This document shows, piece after piece, positions 8,123-16,164 of a DNA stretch of 64,000 nt (its first letter is position 1; every line of letters begins with the position of its first letter). The notes under the pieces were generated by a model. The model was given only the letters and a program-made list of their open reading frames with translations. It made no database searches and was not told the origin of the DNA. This DNA comes from Curtobacterium sp. PhB115 (GTDB lineage: Bacteria > Actinomycetota > Actinomycetes > Actinomycetales > Microbacteriaceae), in the NCBI RefSeq assembly GCF_003752025.1, contig NZ_RJKR01000007.1:1-64000 (forward strand), given 5' to 3'. A program made the translations under genes and the position numbers.

Positions 8123-10966
8123 GTGGCTAAACCACGCGTACACGAGATCGCAAGCGAACTCGGCGTCGACAGCAAGACCGCACTCGAGAAGCTCAAGGAG
8201 CTCGGCGAGTTCGTCCGGGGTGCCAGCTCGAGCATCGAGCCCCCCGTGGCACGGAAGCTCCGTGCCGCCCTGCAGGCAGACGGCGTCCCCGCGTCGAAGC
8301 CCGCCGCCTCGGCCGCAGCGCCGAGCACACCGGCCAAGGCCAGTGCCCCCAAGTCCAGCGCGCCCAAGCCCGGTGGCCCCCGCCCCGGCCCGGCTCGTCC
8401 GGCACCCGCTCCCGAGCCCGAGGCACCGGCTGCACCCGCAGCCGACGTCCCGGCACCGGCTGCACCGAAGTCCGTCGCCCAGCGACAGGCCGAGGCCGAG
8501 GCCGCGCAGAAGGCGCGCGCCGAGAAGCAGGCAGCAGAGCAGGCCGCAGAGTCCACGGACTCCGCGCCGAAGACCGACGCGGTGAAGCCGGGTACCAACC
8601 CGCGCCCCGCCGCGGCCGGCCCGAAGCCGGGCGGCCCCAAGCCCGGTGCACGTCCGGGCAACAACCCGTACTCGTCGAACCAGGGCATGGGCTCGCGCCC
8701 GCCGCGCCCCGGCAACAACCCGTACTCCTCCAACCAGGGCATGGGCCAGCGTCCCGCTGGCGGTGCCGGTGGTGCTGGTGGCGCCGGGATCCCGCGTCCG
8801 CAGCCCCCGCGTCCGGGTACGCCGCGTCCGGGTGCTCCGCGTCCGGGTGGTCCCGGTCAGGGCAACCGTCCCAACGGCTTCGGGCAGCGCCCGGGTCAGG
8901 GTGGCGGCGGCCGTGGCGGCCCCGGTGCTCGTCCGGGTGCCGGCGGCGGTGCCGGTGGCGGCTTCCCGCGTCCGGCCTTCAGCGGCCCGCGTCCCGCCGG
9001 TGGCGGTGGCCGCGGTCGTGGCCCCGGTGGCGGTACCGCTGGTGCGTTCGGTCGCGGTGGCGGCAAGAGCCGTGCCCGCAAGTCGAAGCGGACGAAGCGC
9101 GCCGAGTACGAGATGCGTCAGGCCCCGTCGCTCGGCGGTGTGCAGGTCCCTCGTGGCGACGGCAACACGGTCGTCCGACTCCGTCGTGGTGCGAGCATCT
9201 CGGACTTCGCGGACAAGATCGACGCCATGCCCGGCAACCTCGTGACGGTGCTGTTCCACCTCGGTGAGATGGCGACCGCGACCGAGTCGCTGGACGAGGC
9301 CACGTTCGAGGTCCTGGGCGAGGAGCTGGGTTACAAGATCCAGATCGTCTCCCCGGAGGACGAGGACAAGGAGCTCCTCGAGGGCTTCGACATCGACATC
9401 GACGCCGAGTACGCCGACGAGGACGACTCCGTCCTGCAGCAGCGTCCCCCGGTCGTCACGGTCATGGGTCACGTCGACCACGGCAAGACCCGACTGCTCG
9501 ACGCGATCCGCAACTCGAAGGTCGTCGAGGGTGAAGCCGGTGGCATCACCCAGCACATCGGTGCCTACCAGATCGTCGCGCAGCACGAGGGCGTCGACCG
9601 CCCGATCACCTTCATCGACACCCCGGGTCACGAGGCCTTCACGGCCATGCGTGCTCGCGGTGCCCAGGTGACGGACATCGCGATCCTCGTGGTCGCGGCG
9701 GACGACGGCATCATGCCGCAGACCATCGAGGCGTTGAACCACGCGCAGTCGGCCGGTGTGCCGATCGTCGTCGCGGTCAACAAGATCGACAAGGAAGGCG
9801 CGAACCCGGCCAAGGTCCGCCAGCAGCTCACCGAGTACAACCTGGTGGCTGAGGAGTACGGCGGCGACGTCATGTTCGTCGACGTGTCGGCGCGGCAGAA
9901 CATCGGCATCCAGGAGCTCCTGGACGCCGTGCTGCTCACCGCGGACGCCGGTCTCGACCTGCGCGCCAACCCCGACAAGGACGCTCGAGGCGTCGCGATC
10001 GAAGCCCGGCTCGACAAGGGTCGCGGTGCAGTCGCCACGGTCCTCATCCAGTCCGGCACGCTCCACATCGGTGACGCCATCGTGGCGGGGACGGCCTACG
10101 GCCGTGTCCGTGCGATGACGGACGAGAACGGGGTCGCGGTCAAGGCCGCGACGCCGAGCCGCCCGGTCCAGGTGCAGGGTCTGTCCTCGGTGCCCCGCGC
10201 CGGTGACACGTTCCTCGTCACCGAAGAGGACCGTACGGCTCGTCAGATCGCTGAGAAGCGTGAAGCCGCCGAGCGCAACGCCCTGCTGGCGAAGTCCCGC
10301 AAGCGCATCTCGCTCGAGGACTTCACCCGTGCTCTCGAAGAGGGCAAGGTCGAGTCGCTCAACCTCATCATCAAGGGTGACGTCTCCGGTGCCGTCGAGG
10401 CACTCGAGCAGTCGCTCCTGGACATCGAGGTCGACGACAGCGTCCAGCTCCGCATCCTGCACCGCGGTGTCGGCGCGATCACCGAGTCGGACATCGACCT
10501 CGCCACGATCGACAACGCCATCGTCATCGGCTTCAACGTCCGTCCGGACGTCAAGGCCCGTGAGCGTGCGGCGCGCGAAGGCATCGACGTGCGCTTCTAC
10601 TCGGTCATCTACAACGCACTCGACGACATCGAGCAGTCCCTCAAGGGCATGCTCAAGCCCGAGTACGAAGAGGTCCAGTCGGGTGTCGCCGAGATCCGCG
10701 AGGTGTTCCGTTCCTCGAAGTTCGGCAACATCGCGGGTGTCATCGTCCGCTCCGGCACGATCACGCGCAACGCCAAGGCGCGCGTCATCCGCGAGGGTGT
10801 GGTGATCGCCGATGGCCTGGCCATCGAGTCGCTGCGTCGCTTCAAGGACGACGTCACCGAGGTCCGCACGGACTTCGAAGCCGGTATCGGTCTGGGCAAG
10901 TTCAACGACATCCAGATCGGCGACGAGGTCGAGACGACCGAACTCGTCGAGAAGCCGCGCGACTGA
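8123..10966 (+). CDS. infB: Translation initiation factor IF-2
   Basis: GTPase that places initiator fMet-tRNA on the 30S subunit and promotes 70S joining. At 947 residues it is a long actinobacterial form. The IF2_N domain ([15 protein letters not shown]) is followed by a disordered Ala/Pro/Gly-rich stretch (about 55-310) holding two copies of [11 protein letters not shown], a second IF2_N segment near 330-400, and the GTPase domain. G1 is GHVDHGKT at 449-456, with DTPGHE and NKID following. Domains II-IV occupy the C-terminal third. GTG 8123 has a good GAAGGAG ribosome site. Confidence 0.98.
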   Translation: MAKPRVHEIASELGVDSKTALEKLKELGEFVRGASSSIEPPVARKLRAALQADGVPASKPAASAAAPSTPAKASAPKSSAPKPGGPRPGPARPAPAPEPEAPAAPAADVPAPAAPKSVAQRQAEAEAAQKARAEKQAAEQAAESTDSAPKTDAVKPGTNPRPAAAGPKPGGPKPGARPGNNPYSSNQGMGSRPPRPGNNPYSSNQGMGQRPAGGAGGAGGAGIPRPQPPRPGTPRPGAPRPGGPGQGNRPNGFGQRPGQGGGGRGGPGARPGAGGGAGGGFPRPAFSGPRPAGGGGRGRGPGGGTAGAFGRGGGKSRARKSKRTKRAEYEMRQAPSLGGVQVPRGDGNTVVRLRRGASISDFADKIDAMPGNLVTVLFHLGEMATATESLDEATFEVLGEELGYKIQIVSPEDEDKELLEGFDIDIDAEYADEDDSVLQQRPPVVTVMGHVDHGKTRLLDAIRNSKVVEGEAGGITQHIGAYQIVAQHEGVDRPITFIDTPGHEAFTAMRARGAQVTDIAILVVAADDGIMPQTIEALNHAQSAGVPIVVAVNKIDKEGANPAKVRQQLTEYNLVAEEYGGDVMFVDVSARQNIGIQELLDAVLLTADAGLDLRANPDKDARGVAIEARLDKGRGAVATVLIQSGTLHIGDAIVAGTAYGRVRAMTDENGVAVKAATPSRPVQVQGLSSVPRAGDTFLVTEEDRTARQIAEKREAAERNALLAKSRKRISLEDFTRALEEGKVESLNLIIKGDVSGAVEALEQSLLDIEVDDSVQLRILHRGVGAITESDIDLATIDNAIVIGFNVRPDVKARERAAREGIDVRFYSVIYNALDDIEQSLKGMLKPEYEEVQSGVAEIREVFRSSKFGNIAGVIVRSGTITRNAKARVIREGVVIADGLAIESLRRFKDDVTEVRTDFEAGIGLGKFNDIQIGDEVETTELVEKPRD

Positions 10967-10981
10967 TCGTGTGACTACCCT

Positions 10982-11055
10982 GGGCCCCGGCCTCCCTCTG
11001 CGGGAGGTGCGAGTCCAGGTGGGCCCCGGCCTCCCCTGGTGGGAGGTCGGGGCCC
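10982..11055 (+). terminator. Terminator after infB with a truncated tandem copy
   Basis: A 15-bp stem (11021-11035 with 11041-11055, one G-U pair, 5-nt loop CTGGT) is followed by a pyrimidine-rich tract. The same left arm, GGGCCCCGGCCTCCC, occurs 39 bp upstream at 10982-10996, where only the top of the stem (CCTCCC/GGGAGG) can form. rbfA follows, so termination may be partial. Confidence 0.65.
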
Positions 11056-11116
11056 GTCCCCTTTCCACGAAGAACCACCGGCGGGAAGCGTCCCGCCACT
11101 GCCTCAGGAGGCACCC

Positions 11117-11578
11117 ATGGCCGATCCGCAGCGCGCACGCAAGATGGCGGACCGCATCAAGGAAGTCGTCGCACGTCGACTCGACAAGGGTCTCCGCGAC
11201 CCGCGTCTCGGGTTCGTGACGATCACGGACGTCCGTGTGACGGGCGACCTGCAGCACGCTTCGGTCTTCTACACCGTGTACGGCACCGACGAGGAGCGCG
11301 CCGACTCGGCCGCTGCGCTCAAGGCCGCGACCGGCATGCTCCGCACCGAGGTCGGCAAGAACATCACGGCGCGGTTGACCCCGTCACTCGAGTTCATCGC
11401 CGACGCGCTGCCGGAGACCTCCGCGCACATGGAGGACCTGCTGGTGCAGGCGCAGATCCGCGATGAGCAGGTCCGTGCGGCGTCGGTCGGCGCGACCTAC
11501 GCCGGCGACGCCGACCCCTACAAGCGGGACGAAGACGAGGAGTCGGACGACGACGAGGACGCCGAAGCCCGGGCCTAG
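11117..11578 (+). CDS. rbfA: 30S ribosome-binding factor RbfA
   Basis: Small KH-fold protein for maturation of the 30S subunit and the 16S rRNA 5' end. The start ATG 11117 (MADPQRARKMADRI) has AGGAGG 8 nt upstream; a longer upstream reading lacks family similarity. The RbfA core covers about residues 1-120, including DPRLGFVTITDV and TPSLEFIAD. The final ~30 residues are strongly acidic (DEDEESDDDEDAEA). The infB-rbfA order is conserved. It converges on mutY with only 21 bp between stops. Confidence 0.95.
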   Translation: MADPQRARKMADRIKEVVARRLDKGLRDPRLGFVTITDVRVTGDLQHASVFYTVYGTDEERADSAAALKAATGMLRTEVGKNITARLTPSLEFIADALPETSAHMEDLLVQAQIRDEQVRAASVGATYAGDADPYKRDEDEESDDDEDAEARA

Positions 11579-11599
11579 CACCCAGCGTCCGCGCCGGGC

Positions 11600-12571
11600 C
11601 TACCCCTCGGGGAGCTGGTAGCCGCTCGCGTCGTCCCCGACGGCCAGGCCGTCGCGCAGGAGCGACGCGAGCGCCCGCTCCCGTTGTTCCGCGTCCGGCC
11701 AGACCGGATCGATCTCGGACCGCATCACCGGGACGTCGCTCGCGCGGAGCTCGGCCATGATGAGGCCGCGCACCTGCCGGTCACTGCCTGCGAACTTCGC
11801 CTGCCGTGGCGCCCGAGGGCCGTCGTGCTCCGGGTAGCCCGCTGCGCGCCAGGCGCACCGGTCGGCGATGGGGCAGGCGTCGCACGCGGGGGAGCGGGCG
11901 ACGCAGACGAGCGCACCGAGTTCCATCACGGCGGCGTTCGTCGCCGCCGCGTCGTCGCGGTCGACCGGCAGTACCGACTCCATCAGGGGCAGGTCCTGCT
12001 TGGCCTTCGCCGGTCCGGGCTCGCCCTGGCCGAGGAGTGCCCGTGCGAGCACCCGGCGGACGTTGACGTCCACCACCGGGTGCCGGTCGCCGTACGCGAA
12101 GACCGCGACCGCGCGGGCGGTGTAGTCGCCGATGCCGGGCAGCGCGAGGAGCGCGTCGACGTCGCGCGGCACGACGTTGTCGTGCTCGGTCGAGATCGCG
12201 GTCGCCGCCGCGTGCAGCGCGAGCGCCCGTCTCGGGTAGCCGAGCCGGTCCCAGGCACGCACCGCGTCCGACGGAGGTGAGTCCGCGAGGTCGCGAGGCG
12301 TCGGCCAACGGGTGAGCCATGCCTCCAGGCGGGGGATCACGCGCGCGACCTGCGTCTGCTGCAGCATGATCTCGCTGACCAGCGTTCCCCACGCGGGGAA
12401 GCCGGGTCGGCGCCACGGCAGGTCGCGGGCTTCCTGACGGAACCAGGCGATCAAGGGGGTTGCGAGATCGCGGGCCGGCGCGTCGGGTCGTCCCGGCGTG
12501 GCCGGTTCCTCCACACCGCGTCGCGTGGCCGGGTTGTCCACATTCTGCCTGGAGGCCCGACTCGCGTTCAC
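11600..12571 (-). CDS. mutY: A/G-specific adenine glycosylase (MutY)
   Basis: Base-excision repair enzyme removing adenine mispaired with 8-oxoguanine. The HhH-GPD fold is clear: LVSEIMLQQTQVARV (with the catalytic Glu) near residue 65, LPGIGDYTARAVAVFAYG near residue 140 and VDVNVRRVLAR with the catalytic Asp. The [4Fe-4S] ligands follow the pattern C-x6-C-x2-C-x5-C in CVARSPACDACPIADRC. Only about 75 residues follow the cluster, so the NUDIX-like C-terminal domain is short or divergent. GTG 12571 is chosen because a TAGGCT box ends 6 nt upstream; GTG 12574 is possible. Confidence 0.93.
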   Translation of the reverse strand: MNASRASRQNVDNPATRRGVEEPATPGRPDAPARDLATPLIAWFRQEARDLPWRRPGFPAWGTLVSEIMLQQTQVARVIPRLEAWLTRWPTPRDLADSPPSDAVRAWDRLGYPRRALALHAAATAISTEHDNVVPRDVDALLALPGIGDYTARAVAVFAYGDRHPVVDVNVRRVLARALLGQGEPGPAKAKQDLPLMESVLPVDRDDAAATNAAVMELGALVCVARSPACDACPIADRCAWRAAGYPEHDGPRAPRQAKFAGSDRQVRGLIMAELRASDVPVMRSEIDPVWPDAEQRERALASLLRDGLAVGDDASGYQLPEG

Positions 12572-12577
12572 CACGAC

Positions 12578-12587
12578 AGCCTACGGT
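12578..12587. promoter_or_regulatory. Overlapping divergent -10 boxes for mutY and the 12594 gene
   Basis: In the 10-bp AGCCTACGGT, the minus strand reads TAGGCT (12583 to 12578), 6 nt before mutY GTG 12571. The plus strand reads TACGGT (12582-12587), 6 nt before ATG 12594. The two boxes share the central TA. Confidence 0.55.
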
Positions 12588-12593
12588 GGACAC

Positions 12594-13040
12594 ATGGCAC
12601 GCTGGGCACCCGAAGAGACCGACACCATGGCTGCGATCGCTGCAGAGGCGATCGCGCAGGTCGGCACCAACCGCACCGTGATCGGCATCGACGGTCAAGT
12701 CGGCACCGACCTCGAACACGTCGCCGCCGCGCTCGTCGCCGGCTTCGAGCAGCACGGGGTGTCCGCGATGGCCGCCGCGGCACCCTCGGGTGACGCCGAC
12801 ACGCTGCGTTCCGACCTCGTCACGCCGTTCCGGACGACCGGTGCGGGCGACGGCGTGCTCGTGGTGCACGGGCACGGGCTCCTCGCGCCGGGTGTCCGCG
12901 GGCTCTGGCGCTGGTCGCTCTGGGTCGAGCAGGAGACCGGCCGGCTCGAACGCCGCGCCGACGTGAAGATCGCCGCCTCCGCCGTCCTCGACGTCACCGA
13001 TCCCGAGCACCCGCGACGCGAGTGGAACGACGCCTGCTGA
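12594..13040 (+). CDS. Uridine kinase-like protein without a P-loop (pseudoenzyme)
   Basis: Protein of 148 residues with the layout of the nucleoside-kinase P-loop fold: RTVIGIDGQVGTD near residue 25 corresponds to the kinase VIGIDGxxxxGKS strand and loop, then DGVLVVHGHGLLAPGVRGLW resembles the VVEG-hydrophobic segment. The Walker A Gly-Lys-Ser/Thr is missing, so ATP phosphotransfer is unlikely. The actual function is unknown. ATG 12594 is chosen over an upstream in-frame ATG (12498) because the leaderless -10 box fits it and the longer form would overlap mutY. Confidence 0.7.
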   Translation: MARWAPEETDTMAAIAAEAIAQVGTNRTVIGIDGQVGTDLEHVAAALVAGFEQHGVSAMAAAAPSGDADTLRSDLVTPFRTTGAGDGVLVVHGHGLLAPGVRGLWRWSLWVEQETGRLERRADVKIAASAVLDVTDPEHPRREWNDAC

Positions 13041-13050
13041 CGAGCGCTGG

Positions 13051-13056
13051 TAATCT
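13051..13056 (+). promoter_or_regulatory. -10 box TAATCT, probable leaderless promoter of truB
   Basis: TAATCT ends 6 nt before GTG 13063; it begins 11 bp after the preceding stop codon, and no ribosome site is seen. Confidence 0.6.
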
Positions 13057-13062
13057 CCTCTG

Positions 13063-14004
13063 GTGCTCGAAACCGCGCCGGACGGCATCCTCCTCGTCGA
13101 CAAACCGCAGGGGATCTCCAGCCACCGCGTGGTCTCCATCGCCCGCCGGCGACTCGGCCTGAAGAAGGTCGGTCACGCGGGCACGCTCGACCCGATGGCC
13201 ACCGGCCTGCTGCTGCTCGGCATCGGCCCGTCGACCCGCCTGCTCACGCACCTGGTCGGCCTCGGCAAGACCTACACCGCGACGATGCGGCTCGGCGTCG
13301 CGACCGACTCCGACGACGCGGACGGCACACCCACCGCCGCGCTCGGCGTCACGGGCGCGGACGTCTCGGACGCCGCCGTCGAGTCGGCCGTCGCCCTGCA
13401 GCGCGGGCAGATCGACCAGGTGCCCTCGACGGTCAGCGCCATCAAGGTCGACGGTCGTCGTGCGTACGACCTCGCGCGGAAGGGCGAGACGGTGGAGCTG
13501 AAGTCGCGCTCCGTCACGATCTCCCGCTTCGACGTGACCGGCCGGAACGACCGGACCGTCTCGGTGGACGGCGCCGAGGTCCAGGTGGTCGACCTCGACG
13601 TCGTGGTCACCTGCTCCTCCGGCACGTACGTCCGTGCGCTCGCCCGTGACGTCGGCGCCACCCTCGGCACCGGTGCGCACCTCACCGCGCTCCGGCGGAC
13701 CGAGGTCGGCCCGTTCGACGTGCAGGACGCCATCGACCTCGAGGACGACGACGTCGACGTCCGTGCGGCACTCGCCCGACCGGCGGACGTCGCCCGCCGA
13801 CTGTTCTCGTCGGTCTCGCTCGACGCCGCTGCGGCGAAGGACCTGACCGACGGCAAGCGCGTCGCAGCCGACCACCCCGACTCCGACGGTCCCGTCGCCG
13901 CCGTGGCCGTCGACGACGACCGGCTCGTCGGGCTGGTCTCGGTCCGGCGCGGACTGCTGCGGGTCATCACCAACTTCCCGGCGCCGACGGAGGTCCGCGC
14001 GTGA
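13063..14004 (+). CDS. truB: tRNA pseudouridine-55 synthase
   Basis: Isomerises U55 to pseudouridine in the TpsiC loop of tRNAs. The 313-residue protein starts with the family block GILLVDKPQGISSHRVV. Its catalytic Asp lies in HAGTLDPMATGLLLLGIG near residue 45, the GKTYTATMRLG motif follows, and GTYVRALARDVG is near residue 187. A C-terminal extension (VSLDAAAAKDLTDGKR onward) resembles the PUA-like tail of actinobacterial TruB. The stop overlaps the next start by GTGA. A leaderless start is supported by the -10 box immediately upstream. Confidence 0.96.
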   Translation: MLETAPDGILLVDKPQGISSHRVVSIARRRLGLKKVGHAGTLDPMATGLLLLGIGPSTRLLTHLVGLGKTYTATMRLGVATDSDDADGTPTAALGVTGADVSDAAVESAVALQRGQIDQVPSTVSAIKVDGRRAYDLARKGETVELKSRSVTISRFDVTGRNDRTVSVDGAEVQVVDLDVVVTCSSGTYVRALARDVGATLGTGAHLTALRRTEVGPFDVQDAIDLEDDDVDVRAALARPADVARRLFSSVSLDAAAAKDLTDGKRVAADHPDSDGPVAAVAVDDDRLVGLVSVRRGLLRVITNFPAPTEVRA

Positions 14005-14366
14005 TCGAGTGGTTCATGTGGGTGCAGCTCGTCGTCGCCGTGCTCGCCGGGCTCTTCGCGGTCGTAGTCGGGTTCATCGGCTGGAAGCCCAACGACTACA
14101 CCGTCGGGTCCCTCGTCCTCGTCGAGCTCCTGCTGCTGGCGCAGGGCGTCATCTCCATCGTGCTGCCCGCGACCGGCAGCCCGCCGGACGGCAACGCGCT
14201 CGAGTTCGGCGTGTACGCGGTGTCGGTCCTGCTCGTCCCGCCGGCGACCATCGTCTGGGCGCTCATCGACCGCACGCGGTGGAGCACCGTCGTGCTCGGG
14301 GCCGGCGCCTTCACCGTCGCGGTGATGATCTACCGGATGTACCAGATCTGGTTCGCGCTGAACTGA
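14001..14366 (+). CDS. Hypothetical four-helix membrane protein
   Basis: Protein of 121 residues with about four hydrophobic helices (near 8-28, 35-55, 68-90 and 95-118) and almost no soluble part. It overlaps truB by GTGA and is probably cotranslated with it. I do not recognise a named family; small membrane proteins are common between truB and ribF in this group of bacteria (recollection). No catalytic motif is visible. Confidence 0.8.
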   Translation: MIEWFMWVQLVVAVLAGLFAVVVGFIGWKPNDYTVGSLVLVELLLLAQGVISIVLPATGSPPDGNALEFGVYAVSVLLVPPATIVWALIDRTRWSTVVLGAGAFTVAVMIYRMYQIWFALN

Positions 14367-14398
14367 CGCCGGAGGTCATGCTCGCCCCCGCACATCGG

Positions 14399-14404
14399 TA
14401 GAAT
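14399..14404 (+). promoter_or_regulatory. -10 box TAGAAT, probable leaderless promoter
   Basis: TAGAAT ends 7 nt before ATG 14412, and no ribosome site lies between them. Confidence 0.55.
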
Positions 14405-14411
14405 CGGTGCA

Positions 14412-14891
14412 ATGGCGACCAGATCTTCACTCGCGACCGGCATCGGCCGCGTCCTCATCGCCGTGTACGGCATCCTCGCCCTGGCGGCGACGGGCCGGAG
14501 CGTCGTCCAGATCATCGAGAAGTTCTCCTTCGCGCCGTTCGCCTACACCGTCAGCGCGATCGCGGCCGTCGTCTACATCGTCGCGATGATCGCGCTCATC
14601 GTCCCCGGCCGGGCCTGGTACCGCGTGGCCTGCGTCACGATCGTCTTCGAGATGACCGGGGTGCTCGTCATCGGGACGCTCTCGCTCATCGACCGGCAGC
14701 TGTTCCCCGACGACACCATCTGGTCGTACTACGGCATGGGCTACGCCTTCGCGCCGCTCGTGCTGCCGATCGCCGGGCTCTGGTGGCTCCGCAAGCACCA
14801 CCGCACCGCGGCTGCGCCGGCTGTCGGTACGACGGCCGGTTCGACGGCCGGTTCGACGACCGCCTCGACCACCGTTCCGGCGGGCGAGTAG
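14412..14891 (+). CDS. Hypothetical membrane protein upstream of ribF
   Basis: Protein of 159 residues with about four membrane helices (near 10-28, 44-72, 78-95 and 108-125) and a low-complexity cytoplasmic tail of Thr/Ser/Ala (TTAGSTAGSTTASTT). The DNA of the tail holds short tandem repeats of GGTTCGACG. The protein is not assigned to a function. It is 8 bp upstream of ribF and probably in one transcript with it. Confidence 0.8.
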   Translation: MATRSSLATGIGRVLIAVYGILALAATGRSVVQIIEKFSFAPFAYTVSAIAAVVYIVAMIALIVPGRAWYRVACVTIVFEMTGVLVIGTLSLIDRQLFPDDTIWSYYGMGYAFAPLVLPIAGLWWLRKHHRTAAAPAVGTTAGSTAGSTTASTTVPAGE

Positions 14892-14899
14892 GAGTCCCC

Positions 14900-15862
14900 G
14901 TGCAGTACTACGACGAGATCGCCGACGTGGCTCAGGGCTTCGGTCCCAGTGCCGTGACGATCGGCAAGTTCGACGGCGTCCACGTCGGGCACCGCGCCGT
15001 GATCGCCCACCTCGAGCGCGCCGCGCAGGAGCAGGGCCTCGTCTCGACGGTGGTCACCTTCGACCGGCACCCGCTCAACGTCATCGACCCGCAGCACGTG
15101 CCGCCGGCCCTCACGAGCATCGCGCAGCGTCGCGAGCTCCTCGAGGACGTCGGGGTCGACGCCACCCTGCTGCTGTGCTTCGACGAGGACCTGCAGTCGA
15201 AGTCGCCCGAGACCTTCGTGTCCGAGATCCTCGTCGACACCCTGCACGCCCGGCTCGTGTTCGTCGGCAGCGACTTCCGGTTCGGCGCGAAGGGTGCCGG
15301 CGACGTCGCACTCCTCCGCCAGCTCGGACAGGTCCACGGCTTCACGGTCGAGCTCATCGACGACGTGGACCTGGTGGACGACGTCCGGCCCGACGGCGAA
15401 CGCCGGGTCTCCTCCACGTGGATCCGCGAGCTCCTCGGCGACGGGCGGGTGGCAGAGGCCGCACGGCTCCTCGGCCGGGAGCACGCCGTCCGCAGCACCG
15501 TGGTGCACGGCAACCAGCGCGGGCGGGCGATGGGCTACCCGACGGCGAACCTCGACCCCGCGATCGAGGGCTTCGTCCCCGCCGATGGCGTGTACGCGGC
15601 CCGGGTGCTCCACGAGGGCACGGTGTACCCCGCCGCGGTGTCTGTGGGCAACAACCCGACGTTCGAGGGCGTGCCCGCCAAGCAGATCGAGGCGCACCTG
15701 CTCGACGTCGACATCGACCTGTACGGCGACCGCATCTCGGTGCTGTTCGTGTCCTACGTGCGCGGCATGGTGAAGTTCGGATCGATGGACGAGCTCGCCG
15801 AACAGATGCGGCAGGACGACCGCGACATCCGGCTGCTGCTCGGGTTGCCCGCGCCGGTCTGA
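14900..15862 (+). CDS. ribF: Bifunctional riboflavin kinase/FAD synthetase
   Basis: Makes FMN from riboflavin and ATP, then FAD from FMN. At 320 residues it has the normal two-domain layout. The N-terminal nucleotidyltransferase-like FAD synthetase domain carries TIGKFDGVHVGHRAVI near residue 22 and VSSTWIRELLGDG near residue 172. The C-terminal riboflavin kinase domain carries GNQRGRAMGYPTANL near residue 208 and the metal-binding PTAN. GTG 14900 follows AGGAG at a good distance. A repeat-filled gap and a strong inverted repeat follow, ending the unit. Confidence 0.96.
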   Translation: MQYYDEIADVAQGFGPSAVTIGKFDGVHVGHRAVIAHLERAAQEQGLVSTVVTFDRHPLNVIDPQHVPPALTSIAQRRELLEDVGVDATLLLCFDEDLQSKSPETFVSEILVDTLHARLVFVGSDFRFGAKGAGDVALLRQLGQVHGFTVELIDDVDLVDDVRPDGERRVSSTWIRELLGDGRVAEAARLLGREHAVRSTVVHGNQRGRAMGYPTANLDPAIEGFVPADGVYAARVLHEGTVYPAAVSVGNNPTFEGVPAKQIEAHLLDVDIDLYGDRISVLFVSYVRGMVKFGSMDELAEQMRQDDRDIRLLLGLPAPV

Positions 15863-15872
15863 CGCACGTGCC

Positions 15873-16045
15873 CTCGCACGGTGCGGGGCCGTGTGGGGCC
15901 GTGCCGTCGCACGGTGCGAGGTGCGGGGTGCGGAGCCGTGCGTGGCCTCGCACGGTGCGAGGCGCGGAGCCCGTCGGCGCCACGGTGCGAGGTTCCGTGC
16001 GCTGTGCGACCCGCGCGCCGTGCCACGGTGCTCGGAACCTCGCAC
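15873..16045. repeat. Palindromic repeat cluster, locus B
   Basis: The 302-bp gap between the convergent ribF and DUF349 genes holds no gene. It contains CTCGCACGGTGCGAG-type palindromes at 15873-15887 (one mismatch), 15906-15920 (one mismatch) and 15947-15961 (exact). The 13-mer GTGCGAGGTTCCG lies at 15985-15997 and its exact inverted copy at 16033-16045. The same 13-mer and palindrome occur in the ispG-proS gap at 4602 and 4698, so this is a dispersed family. Confidence 0.75.
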
Positions 16046-16105
16046 ACTGCGGGTCGGGCGGCACGGGCAAGCACCGGCAGTGCCCGTGCGAGCACCCCGC
16101 CCCGC

Positions 16106-16151
16106 GCACACGACACCCCCGCGACCGATCGGTCGCGGGGGCGTCGTGTGC
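16106..16151. terminator. Bidirectional hairpin terminator between ribF and the DUF349 gene
   Basis: A 23-bp inverted repeat (16106-16128 with 16129-16151, one mismatch and no spacer) sits between two convergent genes, 13 bp from the DUF349 stop. The centre is CGACCGATCGGTCG. Confidence 0.85.
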
Positions 16152-16164
16152 GGTGCCGGTGGTG

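Noticed and set aside
8036..11257. Minus-strand open frame of 1073 codons opposite infB
   Set aside because: Shadow of infB third-position GC bias; low-complexity product with no domain.
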